Assembly (NCBI GenBank): GCA_034189065.1
Contig: JAXHVQ010000060.1
Span: forward strand, 1 to 33,758
Source: FACHB-1406 sp034189065
Lineage (GTDB): Bacteria > Cyanobacteriota > Cyanobacteriia > Cyanobacteriales > Spirulinaceae
Length of the DNA: 33,758 nt
Direction: 5' to 3'
Part shown: positions 24,361 to 32,673 of the stretch, piece by piece
Layout of the letters: each line of letters opens with the position of its first letter
Position numbering within the stretch: position 1 is the stretch's first letter
Notes under the pieces: model-generated
Databases searched by the model: none
What the model was told of the DNA's origin: nothing
The model's input: only the letters and a program-made list of their open reading frames with translations
Position numbers and translations under genes: made by a program

Positions 24361-24408
24361 GGAAGAATGGGAGAATAGAAGAAGGGAAGAATAGGAGAAT
24401 GGGAGAAT
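24361..24408. repeat. Degenerate octamer array (GGAAGAAT/GGGAGAAT)
   Basis: Six 8-base units after the permease stop. They are the complement of the octamer found inside MITE copies A and C. Confidence 0.65.
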
Positions 24409-24425
24409 TTAAAATAGAGGAATAA

Positions 24426-26597
24426 CTAAACTCTCCTCGTATCAGAAACAACCACGCGAAATCCAATATCCCCTTCCAAAGTATCGCGACCGAGTCCGAG
24501 ACGAGAAGCCGAACGACACTCCTCCGAAGAATTAGACCACGACCCCCCGCGTACCACCCGACTCGCCCGAGCTTCCCCGTTTAGCCACGCCGTCCCATCG
24601 TCAGGCGCTCCCTCATAATTCCCATGCCAATAGTCAGCGCACCATTCCCAAACATTACCGTGTAAATCGGACAATCCAAAACCATTGGGAGGAAAACTTC
24701 CCACATCGGTTGTTTGGGCGCGATACACTCCCTTGGGTGCAGAACGATAGGGAAAATTACCATCATAATTGACCAAATCTGTCGTAATTGTTGTGCCAAA
24801 ATAAAAAGGGGTTATCATTTCAGCGCGACAGGCATATTCCCATTCCGCCTCGCTGGGAAGACGATAAGGTCGTCCCGTCTTCTTAGACAGTTTTTTGCAA
24901 AATTCCACCGCGCTATTCCAAGAGATTTGTTCAATTGGACGCTCGTTGCCTTTAAACTTAGAAGGATTATCTCCCATAACAGCTTGGTATTGCCCTTGGG
25001 TCACTGGATATTGACCCATAAAAAAAGACCGAACATTAACCTCGTGTCGCGGACCTTCGCGGCTACTCCTCCCTTCTTCAGTTTCTGGCGACCCCATCCA
25101 AAACGAACCTCCCTCAATTGGCACCATTTCTAAACTGACCCCATTGCCCAAATCTTCCCTAAAAAACTCAGCTTGACGCGGCTGGCGTTGAACAATTTCG
25201 CCCTCTTCGTTGGCGGTTACTTCTTCAAACTCAAAGCTTTCAGTTGGGGGGAAAGATGTGGGGGATTGTAGTGGAGACAAGCCGGGTTTTGGTGGAGATG
25301 GGCTGGGTTCTGGTGAAGACAGGCCCGGTTCCTGGAGGGTCTTAACCATCGACGGTAGCCAACTTCCAATAACTGCCATTGCTGCTCCCATGCTTGTAAA
25401 ACCCGCCCACTTCAGGAAAGCAGCGCGCGAAAGTTGAGAAGACCCAGGGTTTCTCCATAAGCGCGTCGCGGCAGCAGAGCGAGGTTGTTTGGGCAAATCT
25501 CGGTTAGAAACAGTTGAGGATTGCGCTGTATTGAGTGCGGCTAAAACCTCCTCCGCCGACTGATAGCGTTTTTGGGCAAAGGGTTCGAGTAATTTATCTA
25601 AAATTTGTCCCAAATCCTCGCCTACGGGGATTTCATGTTGCTGGGAATATTCCCGCCATCTCCAACACCCCGCTCCCGAATCGTAAATCTCGTCGCGAAT
25701 ATTGCCGCAAGCGTCTTGATGGGGGAAGCACCGCGTCAGCAATCGCACGCAAGTTGCCGCTAAACTGTAAAGGTCGCTCGCCTTCTGATGCTGTCCGTAG
25801 AGTTGTTCAAAGGCGGCATAGCCTGGAGTGTATACGGCGGTTCCTAGCGACCCTTGAACCGTTCCCGTAACCTGTTTTGCGCCGCCAAAGTCGATGAGAA
25901 CCAGTTCTTCCCCAACGGGAGGCGAAGTCAGTGGCGAAGTGTTCTCTGTCTTTACCGACTCGGAAAGGGGCAGCGTGTCTTTTAATTGTCCAAACTCAGG
26001 AAGGTCGGGATTTTCATCGCCTTCGACTGGGGGAACTGTTAGGGACGAGGGAGGGCGCGTTGAGGGAGGAGAAAGGGAGCGTCGCATGATATTTTCGGGT
26101 TTTATATCTCGGTGCAGTACGCCCCTATCGTGAATGTACTGAAGTACGGGCAATAAGCTTTGTAAAAGTTTCCGAATTTTCTGTTGGCTAAATCGCCCTT
26201 GTTTGGCACATTCGGTTAGCAAGTTTTCCCCTTCAATAAATTGCTGTACCAAATACATCGAATCATCTTGCTCGAAGTAGGCATACAATCGGGGAATTTG
26301 GGGATGGTCTAACTCATATAGCCGTTGCGCCTCTTGTGCGAACAGTGCCTTGGATTTTTGGAGAACGGTTGCTTCGCCTCGAGCGATAAACTTTTTAATG
26401 ACGCAGGGACGGTGGAGACATTCAATGTCTTGTGCTTGATAGGTTCTTCCGAAGGCTCCTTGACCTAAGACTTTTACGACGCAGTAGCGGTTGCGAAATA
26501 GGTGGGGATGATTGAGTTCGACTCCACAACTCTGGCAAAAGCGAGGGTTGCTTGGGTTGGCTGGGGAGGGACAAGCGGGGTTGAGGCAGTGAACCAT
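24426..26597 (-). CDS. Ser/Thr kinase fused to a formylglycine-generating-enzyme-like domain
   Basis: A 723-residue protein. A zinc ribbon (C4, C9, C21, C24) precedes a Hanks kinase domain: glycine loop GQGAFG, Lys68/69, HRDIKPENIM (162-171), DFG (236-238). Between the catalytic loop and DFG lies an unusual Ser/Pro-rich insertion of about 55 residues. A hydrophobic segment (about 385-405, FTSMGAAMAVIGSW) may cross the membrane, leaving a Pro/Ser linker and a C-terminal SUMF1/FGE domain outside (from about 470; GSFWMGS, RLPSEAEWEYACR, GNVWEWCADYW, RVVRGGSW). One of the two catalytic FGE cysteines appears to be Asn, so formylglycine formation is doubtful. The start is ATG at 26597, with AAGGAG directly adjacent to it; TTG at 26651 is the alternative. 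Confidence 0.88.
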   Translation of the reverse strand: MVHCLNPACPSPANPSNPRFCQSCGVELNHPHLFRNRYCVVKVLGQGAFGRTYQAQDIECLHRPCVIKKFIARGEATVLQKSKALFAQEAQRLYELDHPQIPRLYAYFEQDDSMYLVQQFIEGENLLTECAKQGRFSQQKIRKLLQSLLPVLQYIHDRGVLHRDIKPENIMRRSLSPPSTRPPSSLTVPPVEGDENPDLPEFGQLKDTLPLSESVKTENTSPLTSPPVGEELVLIDFGGAKQVTGTVQGSLGTAVYTPGYAAFEQLYGQHQKASDLYSLAATCVRLLTRCFPHQDACGNIRDEIYDSGAGCWRWREYSQQHEIPVGEDLGQILDKLLEPFAQKRYQSAEEVLAALNTAQSSTVSNRDLPKQPRSAAATRLWRNPGSSQLSRAAFLKWAGFTSMGAAMAVIGSWLPSMVKTLQEPGLSSPEPSPSPPKPGLSPLQSPTSFPPTESFEFEEVTANEEGEIVQRQPRQAEFFREDLGNGVSLEMVPIEGGSFWMGSPETEEGRSSREGPRHEVNVRSFFMGQYPVTQGQYQAVMGDNPSKFKGNERPIEQISWNSAVEFCKKLSKKTGRPYRLPSEAEWEYACRAEMITPFYFGTTITTDLVNYDGNFPYRSAPKGVYRAQTTDVGSFPPNGFGLSDLHGNVWEWCADYWHGNYEGAPDDGTAWLNGEARASRVVRGGSWSNSSEECRSASRLGLGRDTLEGDIGFRVVVSDTRRV

Positions 26598-26888
26598 CTC
26601 CTTCGATAATAAACCTTGAAAGGTGAAGTGGGGTAGAAGGTCGTCTTGCAAGGAGTCGAAGTCAATGGGGTCGGAAGACTCTTACAAGGGAACTATTGGG
26701 GACTTTACCTTTAAGTTTAGCAAAATGGCGATCGCGTAGCGCTCGAGGCACGACAGAAGCGCAGCGCGTATCGGGACGACAGAAGCGCGCCCCTTCGGAC
26801 ACTGACTCGACCAACCTTCTCGCAGCAGGTCGGGTTAAATTTCAGCTATACTCACCTCTTTGTCGGGCGAGTGAGGGCTAACTTTTCG

Positions 26889-27935
26889 ATGGACACCTTT
26901 GAGCAAAATTCTCAACGCTTGCGCAAACAACTGTATGCCGGGATGTTGGGATTGGCGGGAATTTTTTTGACGGGAACCCTATGGTACAGCTTAGTGGAGG
27001 GCTGGTCGTGGGCGGAAGCGGCTTATATGACCATGATTACCCTTTCGACAGTGGGGTTTTCTGAGGTTCATCCCTTGGGAGACCGTTCGCGCCTGTTTAC
27101 CATTTGGCTGATTGCGATGGGAGTGGTGGGAATTGGTTATATCGCCAACCGCTTTACAGAAGCCCTCATCCAAGGCTATTTTCAAGAAGGTATTCGACGA
27201 CGGCAGCGGAGACGGGCTATCGAACAGTTGAAGGAACATTATATTCTCTGCGGCTACGGTCGCATGGGCTGTCACATCGCTTTTGAGTTTGAGGCGGAGG
27301 GCGTTCCGTTTGTGGTGATTGAGGCGCAACCGGATAATGTGGAAGCGGCGCAACAGCACGGCTTTACGGTGTTTCAGGGCGATGCGACTCACGATGATAG
27401 TCTGTTGGCGGCGGGAATCGAGCGCGCGGCTTGTTTGGTGGCGGCTTTACCTTCGGATGCGGAGAATCTTTACATCATTCTCTCAGCGAAAACACTGAAT
27501 CCCCAACTGCGCGCGATCGCTCGTGCTTCTACTGAGGAAGCCATCCAAAAACTCAAGCGGGCTGGGGCAGATGCAGTGGTTTCCCCTTACGTCACCGGCG
27601 GACGGCGGCTGGCAGCGGCGGCAATTCGACCCCGCGTCATGGATTTTGTTGATGGGATTATTACGGGGGTCAATCGCTCTTTATTTCTCGATGAATTCGT
27701 TCTCGATTCTCGAAATTGTCCTTGTGTCGGTCAAACCTTGCGCGAGGCGATGTTGCGATCGCAAACCGGCGCATTAGTTCTCGCCATTCGTCGCGCGGAC
27801 GGCACCCTCATTGGCGGACCGGCAGGCGATACCCGTTTAACGGAGGGAGATTTACTCATTTGCATGGGAACCTCCGAACAAATACACGCTCTCAATCGAA
27901 TGTTAAGGGCAGCGCATCCCTATTCGGGATTTTGA
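26889..27935 (+). CDS. Two-TM potassium channel with RCK (TrkA-N/TrkA-C) domains
   Basis: A 348-residue protein. It has two transmembrane helices (about 15-35 and 65-85) around a pore loop whose filter reads TVGFSE rather than TVGYGE. An RCK N domain (about 105-225) has the Rossmann motif GYGRMG and acidic ends QGDA and ATHDD, binding NAD(H) or nucleotides. An RCK C domain occupies the last 90 residues. Ligand binding to RCK gates the pore. The start ATG 26889 is preferred over GTG 26871. It lies alone, divergent from the kinase-FGE gene. The 291-bp gap between them holds only a repeated cgacagaagcgc. Confidence 0.9.
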   Translation: MDTFEQNSQRLRKQLYAGMLGLAGIFLTGTLWYSLVEGWSWAEAAYMTMITLSTVGFSEVHPLGDRSRLFTIWLIAMGVVGIGYIANRFTEALIQGYFQEGIRRRQRRRAIEQLKEHYILCGYGRMGCHIAFEFEAEGVPFVVIEAQPDNVEAAQQHGFTVFQGDATHDDSLLAAGIERAACLVAALPSDAENLYIILSAKTLNPQLRAIARASTEEAIQKLKRAGADAVVSPYVTGGRRLAAAAIRPRVMDFVDGIITGVNRSLFLDEFVLDSRNCPCVGQTLREAMLRSQTGALVLAIRRADGTLIGGPAGDTRLTEGDLLICMGTSEQIHALNRMLRAAHPYSGF

Positions 27936-28002
27936 GGTAAAAAGCACTCTTGCACTCCTGGCAGAAATGAATTCCCAATTCAAACGAGGATTAGCCCAAT
28001 CG

Positions 28003-28368
28003 TTAAACTGATTTGTCAACTCTCGAACCGTATTTATTCGTATCGGGGTCGCCTTTAGAAGCTAGAAAGACTATTACAATAATCGCACCAATAAGGGGAA
28101 TCAATCCCAACAAAAGGAACCATCCACTGCGTCCTGTATCGTGGAGTCTCCTGACGGCGACTGCTAAGCTAGGAACAAAAACGGCTAGGGAGTAAATAAC
28201 GCCCAAAACTCCGATGCCTTGAACTAATGAATTCAGTATGCCATCGATTACTGCGAGCCCAAAAGAGATGAGGAGGTTACATAGAAAAAAATACCAATAT
28301 TCTCTGCGTCCCGCTCTTCCGCTGAAAACGGCATATTTTTTAAGAACTTCTTGATACCAAGTTATCAT
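28003..28368 (-). CDS. DUF805 membrane protein
   Basis: A 121-residue protein with the DUF805 hallmarks: FSGRAGRREYWYFFL at the N terminus, RRLHDTGRSGWFLLLGLIP in the second half, and a hydrophilic KGDPDTNKYG tail. Four membrane spans are likely. The function is unknown; family members are inner-membrane proteins linked to envelope or transport roles in places. It is separated from cpcG by an A/T-rich heptamer array and a long inverted repeat. Confidence 0.9.
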   Translation of the reverse strand: MITWYQEVLKKYAVFSGRAGRREYWYFFLCNLLISFGLAVIDGILNSLVQGIGVLGVIYSLAVFVPSLAVAVRRLHDTGRSGWFLLLGLIPLIGAIIVIVFLASKGDPDTNKYGSRVDKSV

Positions 28369-28440
28369 GAGTTTTTCCTGCTGAGATTAGATTGTGATGT
28401 TCTTAACGATATCTCTTAATTCATTTAAACGAGGAATTGT

Positions 28441-28468
28441 TTTTAATTTTTAATTTTTAATTTTTAAT
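28441..28468. repeat. TTTTAAT heptamer array
   Basis: Four perfect units. It is the complement of the ATTAAAA array at 14098-14121. Confidence 0.8.
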
Positions 28469-28483
28469 TCCTCTTACTATTTA

Positions 28484-28551
28484 GGGAGTTACCTCTGACA
28501 CAAGCTAACTCGGCGCGCAACCGAATTATCCCGCGCCAGCGAGTAACTCCC
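28484..28551 (-). terminator. Nested inverted repeat after cpcG
   Basis: Outer arms gggagttac (28484-28492) and gtaactccc (28543-28551); inner arms ggcgcg (28512-28517) and cgcgcc (28532-28537). It begins 45 bp after the cpcG stop. No U-run follows on the cpcG strand, so it may protect the 3' end or be an independent structured RNA. Confidence 0.4.
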
Positions 28552-28595
28552 TCCTCACTCACCGACTAAAAGTTCGCTTCTTTTAGCCTAAAACC

Positions 28596-29348
28596 CTACT
28601 TGCGATAAGGCACGGAGTCGAGGCTAATATTCATCGCCGATACCCGAGGGGTTGTTGACCCTTTGGCGCTGCCGATGCCGCGCGCCATATCGACGTAAGC
28701 CGACGGATCTCCAGCTTTGGCTTTCTTCTCTTGGGGAACAAAGCGACGCACTTCGTTTTGCCAAACGATTTGCGGGAAGCCGAGGACGCGACGGTAGTAT
28801 CCGTCGTAGCGCGGGGATTTGATATTGAACGGCCTTTCGCCTTCGTCGCGACTTGCCAAAACCCGCCGCCGTTGGAAGGGAACGGTGTCGTAGCCAAAGT
28901 TTTCCAGATACTCGTCGCTGTCGAGCAGTTTGTCAACGAAGCCTTGAATGCCTTTACTGGCAACCACAATCGACCAAGCAATTTTTTCCCGTTCGTTGTA
29001 AACGTCGCGTCCGAGGACGCGCTGCACGCATTGTTCGACGAAACGGTAGTTGCTGTTCTTTTCGTAGAAGCTGTTGTAGTAGGTTTTTGACAGCAACAGT
29101 CCGCGAATGAAGTCCCGCACGGTGATTTGCCCGTTGCGCAGTTGGGATTCGAGGAAGGGTTCGCGATCCCACTTGAAGGCGTAGAAGAAGATTTGCCGAT
29201 AGGCTGCTTCAATTAGGGTGTCCATATCGGACGGAGACAGCAGGTTCTCGGTGGTGTAGACTCTAGGCTGGTCGTCGCCCCGAGCGTCGTACCCTTCGAC
29301 GCGCGTATTGGGGCAACTGGGAGCATAGTTTAGGAGAGGGATAGCCAA
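28596..29348 (-). CDS. cpcG: Phycobilisome rod-core linker CpcG
   Basis: A 250-residue linker that attaches phycocyanin rods to the allophycocyanin core. The N terminus is the conserved MAIPLLNYAP. A PBS linker domain (about 15-185) shows LIEAAYRQIF, RNGQITVRDFIRGL and CVQRVLGRDVYNEREK. There is no C-terminal membrane helix, so it is the core-attached CpcG type, not the PSI-associated CpcL. The initiation codon is TTG, fixed by homology and by a GGAGG 7 bp upstream. It lies alone behind its own promoter, away from the cpc operon. Confidence 0.95.
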   Translation of the reverse strand: MAIPLLNYAPSCPNTRVEGYDARGDDQPRVYTTENLLSPSDMDTLIEAAYRQIFFYAFKWDREPFLESQLRNGQITVRDFIRGLLLSKTYYNSFYEKNSNYRFVEQCVQRVLGRDVYNEREKIAWSIVVASKGIQGFVDKLLDSDEYLENFGYDTVPFQRRRVLASRDEGERPFNIKSPRYDGYYRRVLGFPQIVWQNEVRRFVPQEKKAKAGDPSAYVDMARGIGSAKGSTTPRVSAMNISLDSVPYRK

Positions 29349-29394
29349 CTCAAAACCTCCATTATTTTACGAATTCTTAAAAAGTTTAATCTTT

Positions 29395-29423
29395 ATCATA
29401 CGGGAGTGCGGTTCCAATGTTGA
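29395..29423 (-). promoter_or_regulatory. cpcG promoter (candidate)
   Basis: On the minus strand: TCAACA (29423-29418), a 17-bp spacer and TATGAT (29400-29395), about 40 bp before the TTG start. From 29424 to 29607 nothing but two HIP1 sites and an A/T-rich end is seen. Confidence 0.45.
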
Positions 29424-29607
29424 GGGGATTTATTAATTGTTTACGCGATCGCTTCCTAATTTGGGGTTGAGCGTGCGTGTGGAATTGCTCTCACTGGTAG
29501 GCTTCCTCTCTGTGACGGCGACAAGCGATCGCTCTCAATTTATTAAGTTTACTTAAATTAATATTTATTTATATTTATTTACAAAATGGGGGCATATCTC
29601 CCCCTTC

Positions 29608-30051
29608 TTAAAGCCAGGATTCCAAAGCGAATTGCCGCACCGCTTGAATGCGCTGGAAATCTCGGTCGCTTGTCGCCAAGATGAGTTGATGTTGGAGTGC
29701 AACAGCAGCAATCCACAGGTCGTTTTCTCCGATGCCCAATTGAGCGATATTTGTCCTACGACGTTGGGCTTTATCTCGTGGAGCATAGCGAGCGAAGACT
29801 GCGGCTTTAAGATTACCGTAAACTTCTGCCGTGGTTTCGTCAATTGGGTAGATGTATAGCCCAGCTAGGAAGCGTTGAACTAGGGCAAGATTAGCCTGTC
29901 GCTGTTGCGATCGCGCTGCCATATCAATCAGTTCTCCCTTGACAATAGTACAGGTTACGATTGTTTCGTTCCCAAGGCTTGCGAGCCGATTTATGACTTG
30001 AGTATTGCCCAGTATCGCATAGCTACAATGATTAGTGTCTAGGAGAAACAT
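29608..30051 (-). CDS. vapC: VapC-type PIN-domain toxin
   Basis: A 147-residue PIN ribonuclease. The four acidic residues of the active site appear present: LLDTNHCSYA (Asp5), KGELIDMA (Glu40), GENDLWIAA (Asp about 111) and TSDRDF (Asp about 129). VapC toxins cleave tRNA or rRNA loops. The ATG shares one base with the antitoxin stop (TAATG), so the two are translationally coupled. In contrast to the broken PIN gene at 15115, this one is complete. Confidence 0.9.
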   Translation of the reverse strand: MFLLDTNHCSYAILGNTQVINRLASLGNETIVTCTIVKGELIDMAARSQQRQANLALVQRFLAGLYIYPIDETTAEVYGNLKAAVFARYAPRDKAQRRRTNIAQLGIGENDLWIAAVALQHQLILATSDRDFQRIQAVRQFALESWL

Positions 30052-30293
30052 TACTCGAAAGGATTGGAGTCATATTCAAATTGTGCCTCTGTGCGCGAGT
30101 TTTGGACGGCTTGGAAACATTCTTGAAAATCGTCGCCCGACCAAGTTCCAATTGTCTGAAGGTGGGCAAGGAAGGATTTAGCCGTCGAGCTTGAAGGTTG
30201 GGTTGAGAGCGATTTTATGAAGCTAAGAGCTTCGGCAAGCTTTGTACTGGGTAAGGTTTCGATTGCTTGCAGTAGTTGTTGTTTAAGGGTCAT
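30051..30293 (-). CDS. VapB-like antitoxin
   Basis: An 80-residue protein. Residues 1-30 (LLQAIETLPSTKLAEALSFIKSL) are helical, as in the DUF2281-like cyanobacterial antitoxins. The acidic C-terminal tail (GDDFQECFQAVQ, EYDSNPFE) probably wraps the toxin. The role is assigned mainly from its position in front of vapC. No classical AbrB or ribbon-helix-helix motif is obvious, so DNA binding is uncertain. Confidence 0.75.
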   Translation of the reverse strand: MTLKQQLLQAIETLPSTKLAEALSFIKSLSTQPSSSTAKSFLAHLQTIGTWSGDDFQECFQAVQNSRTEAQFEYDSNPFE

Positions 30294-30350
30294 ACAGTGT
30301 CTTTTGTATTGGGTTTGTATTTCATTCTAGGCGCTGTCATTTCAAGTAAT

Positions 30351-30390
30351 AAGAAACCAGTTGTTTAACATTTTAACAACTCGGTTTCTT
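30351..30390. terminator. Strong imperfect hairpin
   Basis: aagaaacc...gttg (30351-30364) pairs with caac...ggtttctt (30377-30390), with one bulge on each side. It lies between the cpcS stop (30416) and the vapB start and could end the cpcS transcript; a T-run is lacking. Confidence 0.5.
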
Positions 30391-30415
30391 AACTTTATTG
30401 AAGAGAGTAAAAAGC

Positions 30416-31012
30416 TTACCACCCCGCGATCGCCACCGAAGACGGTTCGGCAGCTTGAGAATTAGCGATCGCATCGGGTAAAGTCACCTCCCCATCCACG
30501 CGCGCCTCGATGCAAAAGGTCGCCGTACTAAAACCGCCAAACCGCTTAACCGTACTGCTACGCAAGCGCAAATCCGGATTCGCAAACCAAAAGCGCTCGA
30601 TAATGCTCATGGTTTCATACTCAGTCACTAAATTCAAACCCTCCTCATCGTCAATTTCGTAGCGACCGGCGACGGGGACAATTTCAGCATACCCCCGTTC
30701 TCGCAACAATTTGCCCATTTTCGGGTTATCGGGGTCGGGAACGAGGGAAAACACCGTCGAACCCGCATGATCTTCTCCCTCCTTATCCCAAGCCATTGCG
30801 CCGTCCCAAGTGACAAATGCACCCCCCACCGCAAGGCTGGGATCCACTGAGTGCATTTCGCAGATTTCCACAACCTTGGGATCGTCAGCAGCCAAAGCCT
30901 CCACCTGAATATCAGAACCGCCATTTTCTGCGCGGCGAAAGGGGAGATGGTGGGTCGTGCGTTGCGATCGCCACCGTCCAGCACTACGCTGGAAAAATTC
31001 CATTGCATCCAT
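30416..31012 (-). CDS. cpcS: Phycobiliprotein lyase, CpcS/CpeS family
   Basis: A 198-residue lipocalin-fold lyase that attaches phycocyanobilin to Cys84-type sites of phycobiliproteins. Family motifs: MDAMEFFQRSAGRWRSQRTTHH at the N terminus (key residues EFF, RWRSQRT), AVGGAFVTWDG, ERGYAEIVPVAGRYE, TEYETMSIIERFWFAN and VKRFGGFSTATFC. The start at 31012 gives the usual MDxMEFF terminus; the frame is open to 31030. It lies in the same region as cpcG, with a vapBC module between. Whether it is the CpcS or CpcU-type subunit cannot be told here. Confidence 0.88.
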   Translation of the reverse strand: MDAMEFFQRSAGRWRSQRTTHHLPFRRAENGGSDIQVEALAADDPKVVEICEMHSVDPSLAVGGAFVTWDGAMAWDKEGEDHAGSTVFSLVPDPDNPKMGKLLRERGYAEIVPVAGRYEIDDEEGLNLVTEYETMSIIERFWFANPDLRLRSSTVKRFGGFSTATFCIEARVDGEVTLPDAIANSQAAEPSSVAIAGW

Positions 31013-31081
31013 TGTGTCGTCTTTTCTCAAGTGAGATTATTGTCGATATAGCTTAATTGTGACCTAGAAACCAACCTTTCC

Positions 31082-32491
31082 TCAAGACTCGGCTGGCGAA
31101 TTTTTCTCCTCTTCTGCAGGCAAGCCTAGAATATCTCGATACAGTTTGATATATTTAACAGCCGATTTTTCCCAGCTAAAATCTTGCTGCATTCCCCGTT
31201 GTTGCAAGGCTTTCCACTGGTCTTTATGGCGAAACCCTTCCGACGCTTTGACGATGCAGGTGTAAAAATCGAGAGGTTCGTAGCGATCGAAACAGTATCC
31301 CGTTCCCGTATTTTTAACCGGGTCGTGGTAAGATACAGTATCGACCAAACCGCCCGTGCGTCGGACAATGGGAACGCAGCCGTAGCGCATTGCCAGCATT
31401 TGACTGATGCCGCAGGGTTCAAAGCGCGACGGCATGAGGAAGGCATCGCATCCGGCGTAGATGCGGCGCGAAAGGGCATCGTTGTACAACAGTTGCACCG
31501 ACATTCGACCGCTATAGCGCGAAGCCATCTCCCACATCTGGGTTTCGTAGTAGCGATCGCCGGTTCCCAGTAAAATAAATTGGGAGTCGGTGTAGGCGAG
31601 GAAGCGATCGAGGATTTGGATTAATAAATCAATGCCTTTTTGTTCGACCAAGCGCGTTACAATGCCCAGCAAAAAGGTTTTTTTATTGACCTCTAAACCT
31701 ACTTCTTCTTGAATCGAAATTTTATTGGCAACGCGCTTTTCGAGGGTTTCTACGGTGAAGTTTTGGGAAATATAGCGATCGTTTTCGGGATTGTAGCTTT
31801 CCACATCAATTCCATTAACAATTCCCCCCATTTTATCGCTAATAAAAGAGAGGAGACCTTCAAGGTCTTCACCATAAGCTGCGGTTTGAATTTGTTGAGC
31901 GTAGGTCGGAGAAACCGTGTTGACGCGATCGGCAAACTGCACGGCAGCAGCCATCACATTATGACCTTGCATATACCAAGGACACCACGTCATCTGTTCC
32001 AAACGCCAGCGCCAAGGACCTTGATAAGCTAAGTTATGAATCGTAAAGACCGTGCCAATATCGGAGGTTTGGTGCATCCAAACAGGAATCATGCCCGTAT
32101 GCCAGTCGTGGCAGTGAATCAACTGGGGTTTCCAGTAATTCCACGCAAATTCCGCCGCCCCATTCGAGAAAAAAGTGAAGCGCCAATCTTCATCATCGCC
32201 GAAATAAATACGTCGGGGATTAAAAGAAGGATGTCCGAACAGATAAAGCGGTACGTCAGTTCCCGGTAGTTCGGCTTTGTAAACTGCGAATTTCTGAAAC
32301 ATTGCTTCTCCCCGCCAAACCGGTTCCTCGGGGATGTCCATTTTGTCGGCGAGAAAGCCGTAGTAGGGCATAAAGATGCGTACATCGTGTCCCATTTTCC
32401 GCAAGACTTGGGGGAGAGAACCAACAACATCTCCCATTCCGCCGACTTTTGCAATGGGTGCAGCTTCGGCGGCAACAAATAAAATTCGCAT
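31082..32491 (-). CDS. glgA: Glycogen synthase (ADP-glucose type, GT5)
   Basis: A 469-residue GT-B glycosyltransferase adding glucose from ADP-glucose to glycogen. The N terminus MRILFVAAEAAPIAKVGGMGDV includes the KVGG ADP-glucose-binding motif. Others: HDWHTGMIPVW, VFTIHNLAYQG, GTGDRYYETQ, and SRFEPCGISQM plus RRTGGLVDTV in the C domain. The start is ATG 32491; the frame continues to 32611, but the extra 40 residues do not belong to the family. A cyanobacterial GlgA1/GlgA2 distinction cannot be made from reading. It is 69 bp upstream of cpcS on the same strand. Confidence 0.96.
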   Translation of the reverse strand: MRILFVAAEAAPIAKVGGMGDVVGSLPQVLRKMGHDVRIFMPYYGFLADKMDIPEEPVWRGEAMFQKFAVYKAELPGTDVPLYLFGHPSFNPRRIYFGDDEDWRFTFFSNGAAEFAWNYWKPQLIHCHDWHTGMIPVWMHQTSDIGTVFTIHNLAYQGPWRWRLEQMTWCPWYMQGHNVMAAAVQFADRVNTVSPTYAQQIQTAAYGEDLEGLLSFISDKMGGIVNGIDVESYNPENDRYISQNFTVETLEKRVANKISIQEEVGLEVNKKTFLLGIVTRLVEQKGIDLLIQILDRFLAYTDSQFILLGTGDRYYETQMWEMASRYSGRMSVQLLYNDALSRRIYAGCDAFLMPSRFEPCGISQMLAMRYGCVPIVRRTGGLVDTVSYHDPVKNTGTGYCFDRYEPLDFYTCIVKASEGFRHKDQWKALQQRGMQQDFSWEKSAVKYIKLYRDILGLPAEEEKNSPAES

Positions 32492-32673
32492 ATTAATTTC
32501 GCATTCCCGTAAGGTCTCATAAGCAAGTTTGACATCCTGACTAGGCTCTCTGTCAAGGTAATGCCTAAGACTTGCGACGCGAGGGTTCTGCTGACGATCG
32601 GCCGCTTCCACTCGAGAAGGAGGTTTGATATAACGGGTGTGAGAGGCTGCCTGTTAAGGTCTCCAAGGGTAGC

